DNA of 64,000 nt from Polynucleobacter sp. TSB-Sco08W16 (GCF_018687455.1 NZ_CP061291.1:682001-746000), one strand, 5' to 3'. Counted from the stretch's first letter, positions 1 through 9,519 are shown. Made by a program: numbers and translations. The notes: generated from the letters alone by a model not told the origin.

Positions 1-1
1 G

Positions 2-352
2 CTCTCCATTAACCTAATGTATCAATTCTGGTTGCATACAAAATTGATTCCAAGATTAGGTTTTCTGGAGGGCATTATTAATACTCCATCAGCACATCGA
101 GTTCATCATGCAAGTAATCCTGCCTACCTAGACAAAAACTATGGGGGGATCCTCATGATTTTTGACAGAATATTTGGAACCTATATTGCCGAAGATGCCA
201 ATACCGAGATTGTCTATGGCTTAACGCACCCAAACTATTCCAAAAATCCTGTCAACGTTGTCTTTAATGTCTGGAAGCAATTGCTTAAAGGGATTGCGCA
301 GAAGAAAACGCTGCGTGAGAAAATCAGGCTCATCTTCTCGGCACCGCAATAA
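2..352 (+). CDS. Fatty acid hydroxylase / sterol desaturase family protein, C-terminal part
   Basis: The reading frame is already open at the left edge and ends at a TAA, so only the last 116 or so residues are present and the true start lies outside. The fragment carries the histidine-rich segment HRVHHAS followed by YLDKNYGG and FDRIFGTY. This arrangement is typical of the last histidine box of the membrane di-iron fatty acid hydroxylase/sterol desaturase superfamily. These enzymes use a di-iron centre held by histidine boxes to hydroxylate or desaturate lipids in the membrane. The substrate cannot be read from this fragment. The gene converges on the leftward transglutaminase operon with 9 bases between the two stops. 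Confidence 0.85.
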   Translation, partial: LSINLMYQFWLHTKLIPRLGFLEGIINTPSAHRVHHASNPAYLDKNYGGILMIFDRIFGTYIAEDANTEIVYGLTHPNYSKNPVNVVFNVWKQLLKGIAQKKTLREKIRLIFSAPQ

Positions 353-361
353 GTCTGAGGA

Positions 362-1282
362 CTACTCAATAGGCATTACTGTTACAGCAACATCTAGTGT
401 GTGATCAGCGCCACCATGGATAACGCCACGAATAGGGGAGACATCGGCATAATCTCTGCCTTGCGCTAGATGGACATAATCTTCACCTGGCGTTTCATAG
501 CCCCAGCGGTTATTGGTTGGGTCTAGATCACACCATAGTCCTGAAGATAGCTGACCATTTTCATCTATGCTTGGCACATAGACGGATACCCAAGCATGGG
601 ATGCGTCTCCACCAATCAGCCTAGCTTGTCCAGGAGGTGGGTTAGTCAAAATATAGCCGCTGATGTATTTGGCAGGCAGGCCAATACTGCGTAATGAGGC
701 AATTAAGATATGTGCAAAGTCTTGGCATACACCTTCGCGCTTTGCTAAAGCCTCAAGCGCTGGAGTTCCTATATCAGTGCTCTTGCTGACATAATGAAAT
801 TCACCATAGATACGCTGTGTTAAATCAATTGCTGCTTCTAGAATTGGTCTGCTGTTTGTAAAGTTTGCTCTGGCAAACTCAGTAAACTCAGGGCGTAGAG
901 CGATAAATGGGGAGGTGAATAAAAACTCTGAAGCAGCATCCCATTTGGTATTGGAGTGATAGCGAAAATACTCTCGAACCGCTTCCCATGGAGGGGTATC
1001 TTCTGGTTTGGGGCCTATATATACATTGCCATTAGTTTCAATCAAAGATTTGGCAACGATGGAAAGTTCACTATGTCTATTTTGCAGTGAAAAGAATGTG
1101 CAAATATTGCCGTAGTTATCTAAATTTTCTTCTGACCAAGCTGGCTTTGGATTGACCTGTATCTCCGTCTTCAAGACTTGCTGCGATCCAGTGGATGCCG
1201 GCTTGAGATGGGCAAAATGCTGCGCTATTTCTACGTTGGGATCGTAGGAGTAATGGGTGTCGTGAGTAATTTCGAGCAGCAT
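362..1282 (-). CDS. Transglutaminase-like cysteine peptidase family protein
   Basis: The protein has 306 residues and no signal peptide. The N-terminal 80 or so residues resemble the beta-rich bacterial transglutaminase N-terminal domain (start LLEITHDTHYSYD). The core holds the papain-like triad: Cys in GVCQDFAH (around residue 187), His in ASHAWVSVY and Asp in DLDPTNN. Family members are thought to act as cytoplasmic peptidases or amide-bond enzymes, but the substrate is unknown. It is the last gene of a three-gene leftward operon and begins 12 bases after the ATP-grasp/alpha-E gene. The same domains recur together in many bacteria and have been proposed to form a peptide ligation or removal system. 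Family is certain; function is not. Confidence 0.9.
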   Translation of the reverse strand: MLLEITHDTHYSYDPNVEIAQHFAHLKPASTGSQQVLKTEIQVNPKPAWSEENLDNYGNICTFFSLQNRHSELSIVAKSLIETNGNVYIGPKPEDTPPWEAVREYFRYHSNTKWDAASEFLFTSPFIALRPEFTEFARANFTNSRPILEAAIDLTQRIYGEFHYVSKSTDIGTPALEALAKREGVCQDFAHILIASLRSIGLPAKYISGYILTNPPPGQARLIGGDASHAWVSVYVPSIDENGQLSSGLWCDLDPTNNRWGYETPGEDYVHLAQGRDYADVSPIRGVIHGGADHTLDVAVTVMPIE

Positions 1283-1294
1283 GATGGGTAATTT

Positions 1295-3907
1295 TTATAG
1301 CTGAACGCTATATTCATTGGTATGTATTAAATTAAAGTAGCGCGCGCTAATTTCATCAGATACATTCCAGGCGGAATTAGAAACAGAAAGAAGACACCTT
1401 CTCAAATCAGAGAAATTTCCAAAGCCATCTGCCGAGGAGAGGTTCAATAAATCGTAATCTTGTAAATTGGTCACGCTACGAGTGAGCTCGTCTGGATTAT
1501 TGCGTTCAGTGCCTGCTAATTTCGATAGTCTGGCGCGCAACGCTTTGCTCACCCAAGCTAAAGAGCGAGGATTTTCATCATCCAGAACCAAAAGACTTAA
1601 AAGTGGGGCAATTTCGCGGCTTTGTTGATGCTGCGCATGGAAAGTAATCGTACTGTCAAACAAATTGAGGAGTGCCGTATAGCCAGAGCTATCAGTATTG
1701 GGATTAAATAGCAGACCCATCTCAATTGCGGTATCTAATACGGTAGTCAAGAAAGACAAGCGCTCAATATGTCGGCCAATCGAGAGAAGTTGCCAGCCAT
1801 CATCACGCGTCATGCGGTCTGTTTGGGCGCCAGTAATGGCCGCTAAAGCGCTGCTCGCTTGCTTTAAGGCGTCAATGGCTAATGAGGATGAGAAGTCTTG
1901 GAAGGTGGTTGCCTTATTGCAGTCTTTTTCAAAGTTCTCAATACAGTGATTGATAGTGCTCCATTGTTCTTGAGAAAGTCGCTCTCGAACTGTTGATGCA
2001 GTTCGTTTCATTGCGTTGAGGTTATAGCCTACGCTAGTCACATTTTCTGTGGAATTGAGTGAGTTGATGAGCGTTCTCTCAAAAATACGATGACGAACAT
2101 CCCCTTGATCCAGGTTGCTTGGGACGCCGTCGGGTACCAGACCATATTGGTGGGAAAGTTTCTCCAGCCAAGCCCAAAGGGATCTAGAAGGAGTGTATTC
2201 ACTATTGATATTTTCTAGATAGAGTTTGGCAAGTCGTAAAATATTTTCACTACGTTCGGTATAGCGACCAAACCAGTACAAATTTTCAGCGGCACGACTG
2301 GTAACCATCCGTTTGCGCATGACTAATTCTTTTGTCTGGATGGCATGTTGAGGATGGGGCTCTGTTCTCTCCTGCTGTTGATTGTTTTGGACCCAAACAT
2401 CAGCGCTACTGCCACCTCTTTGCATCGAGGCGATACCTGAATCTGAGCCATCGATACGTGCTAGGCCACCTGGTAATACTTGCCAACTATCTGGACCATT
2501 GCTGAGGGCAAAAACTCGCAACATATAAGAGTGTGGCTCAACCAAAGAAGCATCGTTGAGGTTAAATGCATTGAGCCAAGTGGGCATTTGTGCCAGAGGA
2601 ATATAGGTTTGAACGGTGTGTTCATCTGGTTTGCGAGTGATGCGACCAACCCATTCATCTAGTTGCGCTTGTGAGAGGTCGCCACCTAAAGCCGATTCAT
2701 AATTTTGATGTCCAGAACCATTAGGATAGGTAGGTCTAATAGTGCTGTGACTCAGATTGGGAATGGCCGCCTCTAATGCCGCTCTTTCACCACACCACCA
2801 AGTATCCATAGCTGGTAATTGAATTTGTTCGCCTAATAGTTTTTCGCTAATGGCTGGCAGGAATCCCAGCAATCCGGGTGATTCCAAGAAAGCCGATCCT
2901 GGAGCATTAGCAAGGATGACATTGCCAGCACGAATCACTTGCAATAATCCAGGGACGCCTAAAGTAGAATCTACGCGTAGTTCAAGTGGATCCAAGAATT
3001 CATCATCTAAGCGCTTTAGCAAAATATCAACGGGCTCTAAGCCGCGTACTGTTTTGAGATAAAGACGTTGATCTCGCACAGTAAGGTCGCCACCCTCTAC
3101 CAGCGTCAAACCTAAGTAGCGAGCCAGGTATGCATGCTCAAAATAGGTTTCGTTATAAGGTCCGGGCGTGAGGAGTGCAATATGTGCATTAGCGCCAGCA
3201 GGACTTTCTAGTTTGAGGGCGTCAATCAGATCTCGATAGGCATTTGCTAGTGGAGCAATTTGCATATGCTCATAGGCGCTGGGAAACTGCCTGGCAATCA
3301 GATTGCGATTCTCTAATAAATATCCTAAGCCAGATGGTGCTTGTGTGCGCTGTGACAAGACAGACCATTTACCATCAGGTGCTCTAGCCAAATCAAACGC
3401 AATAATATGTAGGTGCTTGCGATTGTGGAGCTTTGCGCCATGCATGGCTCGTAAGTAGCCTGGATGCCCATGAATCAAAGCAGGGGGAATGTATCCTTCT
3501 TTGAGTAAGGTCTGCGAGCCATAAATATCTTTAATAATTCCCTCTAACAATCGTGCTCTTTGTAGAACACCTGACTGAATTTCTTGCCAAGACTCTGGAC
3601 TGATGATGAGGGGAAACAAATCAACGGACCATGGACGCTGTGGACCGAATTCATCGGCATAGACGTTATAGGTAATACCGTTATCGCGAACTTGGCGGTT
3701 TAGCTCGAGTGTGCGTTGATCTAAATCCGAAAGTCCTGAGGGCTCTAGCTGCTCAAAGAATGTTTTCCAGTGCGGTAGGAGGGTGGATGAGTTGCCGCGC
3801 AACTCATCAAAATGACCCTCCTTAGCTTTCGGTGCCAGGCGAGCAATCTCATCAACCAGAGAGGGGTTAGGAGTAGATTTCAAAGAATTGGCTTGAGAGG
3901 ATTCCAC
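1295..3907 (-). CDS. Circularly permuted type 2 ATP-grasp / alpha-E fusion protein
   Basis: This 870-residue protein fuses two units that are often separate genes. Roughly residues 70-510 are the circularly permuted ATP-grasp domain (DUF404/407 type), with blocks such as ALLTPGPYNETYFEH, LLKRLDDEFLDPLEL and a GSAFLESPGLL segment. From about residue 530 an alpha-helical alpha-E domain (DUF403) begins at ENLYWFGRYTERSENILRL and runs to the end. ATP-grasp enzymes activate a carboxylate as an acyl phosphate and join it to an amine, so a peptide or amide ligase role is expected by family. The alpha-E domain has no known catalytic role. The gene lies 11 bases downstream of the DUF2126 transglutaminase gene and 12 bases upstream of the second transglutaminase, so the three are almost certainly co-transcribed. 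Confidence 0.9.
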   Translation of the reverse strand: MESSQANSLKSTPNPSLVDEIARLAPKAKEGHFDELRGNSSTLLPHWKTFFEQLEPSGLSDLDQRTLELNRQVRDNGITYNVYADEFGPQRPWSVDLFPLIISPESWQEIQSGVLQRARLLEGIIKDIYGSQTLLKEGYIPPALIHGHPGYLRAMHGAKLHNRKHLHIIAFDLARAPDGKWSVLSQRTQAPSGLGYLLENRNLIARQFPSAYEHMQIAPLANAYRDLIDALKLESPAGANAHIALLTPGPYNETYFEHAYLARYLGLTLVEGGDLTVRDQRLYLKTVRGLEPVDILLKRLDDEFLDPLELRVDSTLGVPGLLQVIRAGNVILANAPGSAFLESPGLLGFLPAISEKLLGEQIQLPAMDTWWCGERAALEAAIPNLSHSTIRPTYPNGSGHQNYESALGGDLSQAQLDEWVGRITRKPDEHTVQTYIPLAQMPTWLNAFNLNDASLVEPHSYMLRVFALSNGPDSWQVLPGGLARIDGSDSGIASMQRGGSSADVWVQNNQQQERTEPHPQHAIQTKELVMRKRMVTSRAAENLYWFGRYTERSENILRLAKLYLENINSEYTPSRSLWAWLEKLSHQYGLVPDGVPSNLDQGDVRHRIFERTLINSLNSTENVTSVGYNLNAMKRTASTVRERLSQEQWSTINHCIENFEKDCNKATTFQDFSSSLAIDALKQASSALAAITGAQTDRMTRDDGWQLLSIGRHIERLSFLTTVLDTAIEMGLLFNPNTDSSGYTALLNLFDSTITFHAQHQQSREIAPLLSLLVLDDENPRSLAWVSKALRARLSKLAGTERNNPDELTRSVTNLQDYDLLNLSSADGFGNFSDLRRCLLSVSNSAWNVSDEISARYFNLIHTNEYSVQL

Positions 3908-3918
3908 AAGCTATTGTC

Positions 3919-6900
3919 TCATCGACGCATATCGAGCGTAAATGGAAACTCTTTACTCGCTGCTAACTCAATATTCGCAGCAACGCCCTCTACCAATCCT
4001 GGTGTGTGGCCCATTCGGAAGAAGCGCGAAAGACGACGACTTTCTGCTTCATAGGCGTTTACTGGGAAGGTGTCATAGTTGCGTCCGCCCGGGTGAGCCA
4101 CGTGGTACTGGCAGCCGCCTACTGAGCGCTTCATCCAGGTATCAATCACATCAAATACTAAGGGGGCATGTACCCCGATGCTTGGGTGCAGGCTAGATGG
4201 TGGATTCCAGGCTTTATAGCGCACACCAGCAACATACTCGCCAGCAATGCCAGTGGGTTGAAGGGGCAGGGGCTCTCCATTACAGGTGATCGTGTAACGG
4301 CTTTGATTGAGTCCAGTAACTCGCACTTCAATGCGTTCAATCGAGGAGTCTACATAGCGCGCAGTTCCACCAGCAGCACTTTCTTCGCCCATCACATGCC
4401 ATGGCTCGAGACCATTCCGCAAGGTGATTTCAGTGCCCATCGTTTGAACTTGACCAATAAGTGGGAAACGGAACTCAAGATGCGGCGCAAACCATTCGGG
4501 CTTGAAATCGTAGCCGTGACCTTGCATTTCTTCGATTACATCATCAAAGTCCATTTTGATGAAAGTCGGTAAGAGGCAGCGATCATGGAGTTCAGTACCC
4601 CATCGAGTTGCTGGAGCAAGATAAGGCTCGTCCCAGAAGCGGGCAATCAGAGCCCGAATAAGTAATTGCTGAACAATACTCATATGCGCATGTGGGGGCA
4701 TTTCAAAAGCACGCAGTTCTAGTAGCCCTAAGCGACCAGTTTGGCTATCTGGGGAATACATCTTGTCGATACAGAACTCACTGCGGTGTGTATTGCCAGT
4801 TACATCAATCAAGATATTACGCAGAGTACGGTCAACTAACCATGGTGGCATGCTTGAACCATATTTCTTGCGATTCTCATGAATCTCTTTAAGTGCTATC
4901 TCAAGTTCATAGAGTTGATCATTGCGCGCTTCATCAACCCGTGGCGCTTGGCTCGTAGGACCAATAAACATTCCGCTAAATAGATAGCTTAAGCTAGGGT
5001 GGTTATGCCAATACAAAATCAAACTCGCTAAGAGTTCTGGTTTGCGTAAGAAAGGGCTATCAATTGGAGTTGCACCACCCATTACAAAGTGATTGCCACC
5101 ACCAGTGCCAGTATGTCGGCCATCCGTCATAAATTTTTCGGCTGATAAACGGGATTCAAAGGCAGCTTCGTATAGGAATTCGGTATGCTCAACCAATTCA
5201 TTCCAGTTATGCGCCGGATGAATATTCACCTCAATCACACCTGGATCAGGAGTCACCTGCAAGAGCTTGAGGCGAGGATCTCGTGGAGGAGGGTAACCCT
5301 CGATGACGATTTGGAATTGCAATTCTTCGGCAGTAGCTTCTACTGCTTCTAATAAATTGAGATAGTCTTCTAAGCGTGCAAGCGGTGGCATAAACACATA
5401 GAGGGCGCCATTTTTACCGCCATGCTTATTTTCTGCGTCGGGACCGTTAGAGCGCATTGGGTCGCGTGTTTCAACACAGAGTGCGGTGCGAGTGATCCAG
5501 GCTGCAGATTCTTGGCGTTGTGGATGACGCACTTCCTGAGATTGACTCCAAATTGTTTTGCCAGTTCCTGATGATTTCAAAGAGGGGCCAGGAGCAGCAG
5601 GGGACCCAGAAACATTCTGACCTAAACCTTGGTGCTGCTGAATGACTGGCGCAGCAGTTTGTATAGGTGGTCGTGGAGCAAAGGGATCTTGCTCAATCAT
5701 GTAGGGGTAGTCAGCCTTACTAGTCCAGGGTAGGGAATCTAATGGCAGGCGATAGCCCATTGGAGAGTCGCCCGGCAATAAATAGAGACGATCATCGCGA
5801 TAAAGCCAGGGGCCTGTTTTCCATTGGGTATCAAAGTAATTTTGACCTTGATCTGCCTCGATTGGAAGAACATAGCCAATCACAGAATCGAGTTTTTGAG
5901 TAAACACACGCTTGAGACGAGTGCGCTCCATCTCATCATCTAAGTTGGACTTAAATGGATCAACATTGACTGGTAGTTTTGATTCACGCCAGAGGTAATA
6001 AAAGACATCTTCATAAGCAGGTTCAATAAACTGATCTGCTAGTCCTAAATTTTTAGAAAGGGTACGTACAAATTTATCGGCATCTTTGCTGGTATACATG
6101 ATGGGATCACGTTCATCGGCAAAGAGTTTAGGATTCTTCCAAATGGGATGGCCGTCCGCTCTCCAGTAAATGGAAAGAGCCCAGCGAGGTAATTGTTCCC
6201 CTGGGTACCATTTGCCTTGGCCAAAGTGCAAGAAGCCGCCATCGCCGTATTCTTTACGTAGGCGCTCCACTAGCTCGGTTGCATAACCTCGCTTAGTGGG
6301 TCCAAGTGCATCGACATTCCATTCGCGCTCATCACGACCATTGATCGAAACAAATGTAGGTTCACCACCCATGGTGAGGCGTACATCACCAGCCTCTAAT
6401 TTCTTATCAACCTTGTGACCTAAATCGACAATTGCTTGCCATTGATCTTCTGTATATGGTTTAGTAACTCGCGGAGACTCGTAAATGCGAGTGACTTCCA
6501 TCGTGTGCTTGAATTCCACTTCGCAAGGATCTACGCCACCTTCAATGGGCGCCGCACCAGAAGGTTCTGGAGTGCAGGCAACCGGGATGTGGCCTTCACC
6601 AGCAAAGAGACCAGAGGTAGGATCCAGGCCAATCCAGCCAGCACCTGGCAGATATACCTCGCACCATGCATGCAGGTCAGTGAAATCAACTTCTGTTCCG
6701 CTAGGGCCATCCAGTGCTTTGACATCTGGCTTTAGCTGAATTAAATAACCCGATACAAAGCGTGCGGCCAGGCCACATAAGCGTAATAGGTTTACCATCA
6801 ACCATGCAGAATCACGGCATGAGCCGCTGCGCAAATCCAAAGTCTCATCGGGAGTCTGAACACCTGGCTCCATGCGAATGAGGTAATTGATATCTTGTTG

Positions 6901-7353
6901 AACTTGTTGATTTAGTTTGACTAAAAAATCAATCGTACGCATTTCACTACGATCAATCGTTTTGAAATACTTATTCAAAGTTGCATTGCGCATTCTTCCG
7001 AGGTAAGGGCGCAATTCTTTTTTCAGGTCAGAGTTATATGTAAAGGGATAATTCTCTGCATCAGGCTCTAAGAAGAAATCAAATGGGTTGTATACCGCCA
7101 TCTCGGTAACCAGATCAACCGTTACTTTGAACTTCTTCGTTTTTTCAGGAAAAACCAAACGCGCTTGGTAGTTGGCGTAAGGATCTTGTTGCCAGTTCAC
7201 AAAGTGACCTTCTGGCTCTACTTTGAGTGAATAAGAAAGAATGTGACTGCGGCAGTGGGGAGCTGGGCGGAGACGGACTACCTGCGGCCCGAGCTCGACC
7301 AAGCGGTCATAGTCATATTCAGTAACGTGATGCAGGGCGGCGTGTATTGACAT
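3919..7353 (-). CDS. Transglutaminase / DUF2126 two-domain protein
   Basis: This 1144-residue protein is the first gene of the leftward three-gene operon. Residues 1-300 are a bacterial transglutaminase-like unit, with the catalytic Cys in SGSCRDSAW (around residue 180), His in DLHAWCEVY and Asp in GLDPTSG. The remaining 830 residues match the large DUF2126 region, with conserved-looking blocks LTMGGEPTFVS, GDSPMGYRLPL, DGRHTGTGGGNHFV and LELRAFEMPPH. A low-complexity linker of Pro, Gly, Ser and Gln near residues 555-600 separates the two halves of DUF2126. No signal peptide is visible. DUF2126 has no established activity; its E/H-rich blocks look catalytic and some authors place it near glutamine-synthetase or amidoligase folds. 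The start was chosen because MSIHAALHHVTEYDYDR aligns with the usual beginning of the family. Confidence 0.9.
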   Translation of the reverse strand: MSIHAALHHVTEYDYDRLVELGPQVVRLRPAPHCRSHILSYSLKVEPEGHFVNWQQDPYANYQARLVFPEKTKKFKVTVDLVTEMAVYNPFDFFLEPDAENYPFTYNSDLKKELRPYLGRMRNATLNKYFKTIDRSEMRTIDFLVKLNQQVQQDINYLIRMEPGVQTPDETLDLRSGSCRDSAWLMVNLLRLCGLAARFVSGYLIQLKPDVKALDGPSGTEVDFTDLHAWCEVYLPGAGWIGLDPTSGLFAGEGHIPVACTPEPSGAAPIEGGVDPCEVEFKHTMEVTRIYESPRVTKPYTEDQWQAIVDLGHKVDKKLEAGDVRLTMGGEPTFVSINGRDEREWNVDALGPTKRGYATELVERLRKEYGDGGFLHFGQGKWYPGEQLPRWALSIYWRADGHPIWKNPKLFADERDPIMYTSKDADKFVRTLSKNLGLADQFIEPAYEDVFYYLWRESKLPVNVDPFKSNLDDEMERTRLKRVFTQKLDSVIGYVLPIEADQGQNYFDTQWKTGPWLYRDDRLYLLPGDSPMGYRLPLDSLPWTSKADYPYMIEQDPFAPRPPIQTAAPVIQQHQGLGQNVSGSPAAPGPSLKSSGTGKTIWSQSQEVRHPQRQESAAWITRTALCVETRDPMRSNGPDAENKHGGKNGALYVFMPPLARLEDYLNLLEAVEATAEELQFQIVIEGYPPPRDPRLKLLQVTPDPGVIEVNIHPAHNWNELVEHTEFLYEAAFESRLSAEKFMTDGRHTGTGGGNHFVMGGATPIDSPFLRKPELLASLILYWHNHPSLSYLFSGMFIGPTSQAPRVDEARNDQLYELEIALKEIHENRKKYGSSMPPWLVDRTLRNILIDVTGNTHRSEFCIDKMYSPDSQTGRLGLLELRAFEMPPHAHMSIVQQLLIRALIARFWDEPYLAPATRWGTELHDRCLLPTFIKMDFDDVIEEMQGHGYDFKPEWFAPHLEFRFPLIGQVQTMGTEITLRNGLEPWHVMGEESAAGGTARYVDSSIERIEVRVTGLNQSRYTITCNGEPLPLQPTGIAGEYVAGVRYKAWNPPSSLHPSIGVHAPLVFDVIDTWMKRSVGGCQYHVAHPGGRNYDTFPVNAYEAESRRLSRFFRMGHTPGLVEGVAANIELAASKEFPFTLDMRR

Positions 7354-7393
7354 GGCTAAAGTCTATAAGTTCCCCAGAAGGGTGCATTATTGC

Positions 7394-7478
7394 GGCGCAC
7401 AAGTTTAGTGCGCCAACAGTCACTATGCCCATTATCGGGCAAAAGGCCACAAAAACAGGGCATTCCAGCAATTTGCCC
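7394..7478. promoter_or_regulatory. Two inverted repeats in the divergent intergenic region
   Basis: The 187 bases between the divergent DUF2126 gene and the 71-residue gene hold two inverted repeats. One is a perfect 7-base stem, GGCGCAC/GTGCGCC, with a 7-base loop (7394-7414). The other pairs GGGCAAA at 7437-7443 with TTTGCCC at 7472-7478. They could be operators or mRNA leader hairpins for either gene. No U-tract follows them, so a terminator is unlikely. I cannot assign a regulator. Confidence 0.4.
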
Positions 7479-7540
7479 TATAAATAAGGGGATAAGTTGA
7501 GGGTACAGGTCTTTATCTACTTTCTTCAAGAGAGGTAAAT

Positions 7541-7756
7541 ATGGTTGTCTATATCACTCGAAATATCATCGCCAGAATGCGCAGAAATGATGGCACTGAT
7601 AATGGCTGTTATCCATTGCACCCAGGCAAATATGAAGCCAATAAAACGAATGACGGCGCATTAGAGATTTTGCAAAGTACAGGAGAGCCTGTTTATCTGC
7701 TACCGTTCATTTGGTGGGAAAAGATGGAAATCGGAGATATCTTGATTGCTGCCTAA
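7541..7756 (+). CDS. Conserved-looking small hypothetical protein (71 aa)
   Basis: I do not recognise this small protein. It begins at ATG 7541 about ten bases after an AGAGAGG ribosome-binding sequence, which supports it being real. It is soluble, with no signal peptide or membrane segment. It has a basic N-terminus (ITRNIIARMRRND), then a Gly/Asn/Lys stretch and a hydrophobic end with LLPFIWWEKMEIGDIL. The gene sits 35 bases before the ScpB-like decarboxylase gene on the same strand and could share its transcript. No function can be inferred. Confidence 0.6.
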   Translation: MVVYITRNIIARMRRNDGTDNGCYPLHPGKYEANKTNDGALEILQSTGEPVYLLPFIWWEKMEIGDILIAA

Positions 7757-7791
7757 TGAATGGATAGCGAAGACAGGGCGTAAACATAAAA

Positions 7792-8580
7792 ATGAACTAT
7801 CAATACATTAAAACTGAGCAGGCAGATTTAATCGCTACCATCCGCTTTAATCATTACGGAAAACGCAACGCCCTAAGCGAATGCTTGATTGAAGAGATGC
7901 ATCATGCGCTTGAGGTATTTGGCAAAGAAGATGTTCGGGTATTAGTACTCAGATCGGATCAAAAGAATAAAGTTTGGTCAGCCGGTCATGATGTCATGGA
8001 GTTACCAAGGTCTGAGCGTGACCCTTTGCCAGCCGATGATCCTGTCATGGTATTGCTCAAATCAATACGTGCCTTTCGGGCACCAGTGATTGCAATGGTC
8101 GATGGATCGGTTTGGGGCGCCTCTACCGATTTAATTATGAGTTGCGATATTGCGATGGGAGATCATGATTCAACCTTTGCGATTACTCCTGCAAAGTTAG
8201 GCCTTCCCTATACTGCGAGCGGCATTTTGCATTTCATGTCACGCATGCCGTTGAATGTCGTAAAAGAAATGTTCTTAACAGCAGACCCAATAGGTGCCGA
8301 CCGTGCATTACAGATTGGTATCTTGAATCATCTATACGTATCTAGCGAGCTGGAGGCAAAGACTTATCAAATGGCGAGAACGATTGCATCGCGCTCACCA
8401 CAAGCGAACTCAGTGCTCAAAGCCCAGGCACAAATGCTCTCAGATGCTGCGGTGATGAACCCTGCGGTATTCGAGCATCTTCAGTCCTTGCGCAAGAACG
8501 TCTATATGGGTAGTGATTACCGTGAAGGTATTACTGCATTCCTAGAAAAACGTGATCCTGTGTTCGGCCAAGCCAAGTAG
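7792..8580 (+). CDS. scpB: Methylmalonyl-CoA decarboxylase-like enoyl-CoA hydratase family protein
   Basis: This 262-residue crotonase-fold protein closely follows E. coli ScpB (YgfG), which decarboxylates methylmalonyl-CoA to propionyl-CoA. Shared blocks include MNYQYI at the start, SAGHDVMELP in the oxyanion/His region, MVDGSVWG, TPAKLGLPY with the Tyr used by the E. coli enzyme, and the ending ITAFLEKRDPVF. The residue after the VWG block that I recall as Glu in E. coli is Asp here (SVWGASTDL), so activity or substrate might differ. No methylmalonyl-CoA mutase or CoA transferase gene lies nearby, unlike the E. coli scp operon. A generic enoyl-CoA hydratase/isomerase is the alternative. The ribosome-binding site is weak. 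Confidence 0.8.
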   Translation: MNYQYIKTEQADLIATIRFNHYGKRNALSECLIEEMHHALEVFGKEDVRVLVLRSDQKNKVWSAGHDVMELPRSERDPLPADDPVMVLLKSIRAFRAPVIAMVDGSVWGASTDLIMSCDIAMGDHDSTFAITPAKLGLPYTASGILHFMSRMPLNVVKEMFLTADPIGADRALQIGILNHLYVSSELEAKTYQMARTIASRSPQANSVLKAQAQMLSDAAVMNPAVFEHLQSLRKNVYMGSDYREGITAFLEKRDPVFGQAK

Positions 8581-8610
8581 TTAAAATAAGGCTCCTATCC
8601 ACGGGGCGCT

Positions 8611-9513
8611 ATGAGTATTCAGGTTAATTCAGAAGGGGTTTCTGCATCACGGGTCTTTTTGCCTGCTGATCAAACGCATTCCAATTTACTTGAATTCTTT
8701 ATTACTCAGTTTCCACACATTAGGGCAGTAGAGTGGGAACAAAGGTTTGACGAAGGGCTGATTCTGGACATAGAAGGACAAGCCCTCTCAGCCAAAGATC
8801 CTTATCAGCCCAATACCCATTTGATGTACTTCAGAAGGTTGGCGCGCGAACCAGAAATTCCCTTTGAGGAACAGATTCTCTTTCAAGATGAACATATTCT
8901 GGTGGCTGATAAACCCCATTTCTTACCAGTGACACCTAGCGGGCTTTACCTACATCAAACCTTACTCAATCGACTCAAGAAAAAAACCGGCATTCCAACA
9001 TTAAGTCCCATTCATCGCATTGATCGTGATACTGCAGGCCTGGTGATTTTTTCAGTCAATCCTGATGAGAGGGCGCAATACCAAAATCTGTTTCGCGATC
9101 GTGTTGTGAAGAAGGTCTATGAAGCGATTGCACCATACTCTGATGCGCTGATTAAGAGATTGCCGATGACCTATCAAAGCAAAATAGAAGAATCGGAGCA
9201 TTTTTTGCAGATGCAAGAGGTTGAAGGCGAGCCCAATACAGACACACTTATTGAGCTTATTCAAATCAATCAACCTTGGGCTAAATATCGCCTAACACCT
9301 GGAAGTGGTAAGAAGCATCAATTGAGGTGCCACCTCAATGTATTAGGGGCACCAATCAAGCATGATCAGATCTACCCAATCCTGACACCATATCAAGAAT
9401 ATGAACTAGATTTTTCTAAGCCATTGCAATTACTCGCTAAGGAAATCGCTTTTGATGATCCCATTACAAAACAGATGAGATCATTTGCCAGTCAGCAAAA
9501 ACTGGAGTTTTAG
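8611..9513 (+). CDS. RluA-family RNA pseudouridine synthase
   Basis: The 300-residue protein has the RluA/RsuA catalytic motif HRIDRDTAGLV with the active-site Asp near residue 141. It is preceded by the block DEHILVADKPHFLPV and followed by the C-terminal binding segment YRLTPGSGKKHQLRCHL. These enzymes isomerise uridine to pseudouridine in rRNA or tRNA in the cytoplasm. Roughly the first 85 residues form a divergent extension in place of a standard S4 domain. The exact target position cannot be told from sequence alone. The gene starts 30 bases after scpB and converges on the flavoprotein gene that ends at 9520. Confidence 0.88.
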   Translation: MSIQVNSEGVSASRVFLPADQTHSNLLEFFITQFPHIRAVEWEQRFDEGLILDIEGQALSAKDPYQPNTHLMYFRRLAREPEIPFEEQILFQDEHILVADKPHFLPVTPSGLYLHQTLLNRLKKKTGIPTLSPIHRIDRDTAGLVIFSVNPDERAQYQNLFRDRVVKKVYEAIAPYSDALIKRLPMTYQSKIEESEHFLQMQEVEGEPNTDTLIELIQINQPWAKYRLTPGSGKKHQLRCHLNVLGAPIKHDQIYPILTPYQEYELDFSKPLQLLAKEIAFDDPITKQMRSFASQQKLEF

Positions 9514-9519
9514 CGAGCC

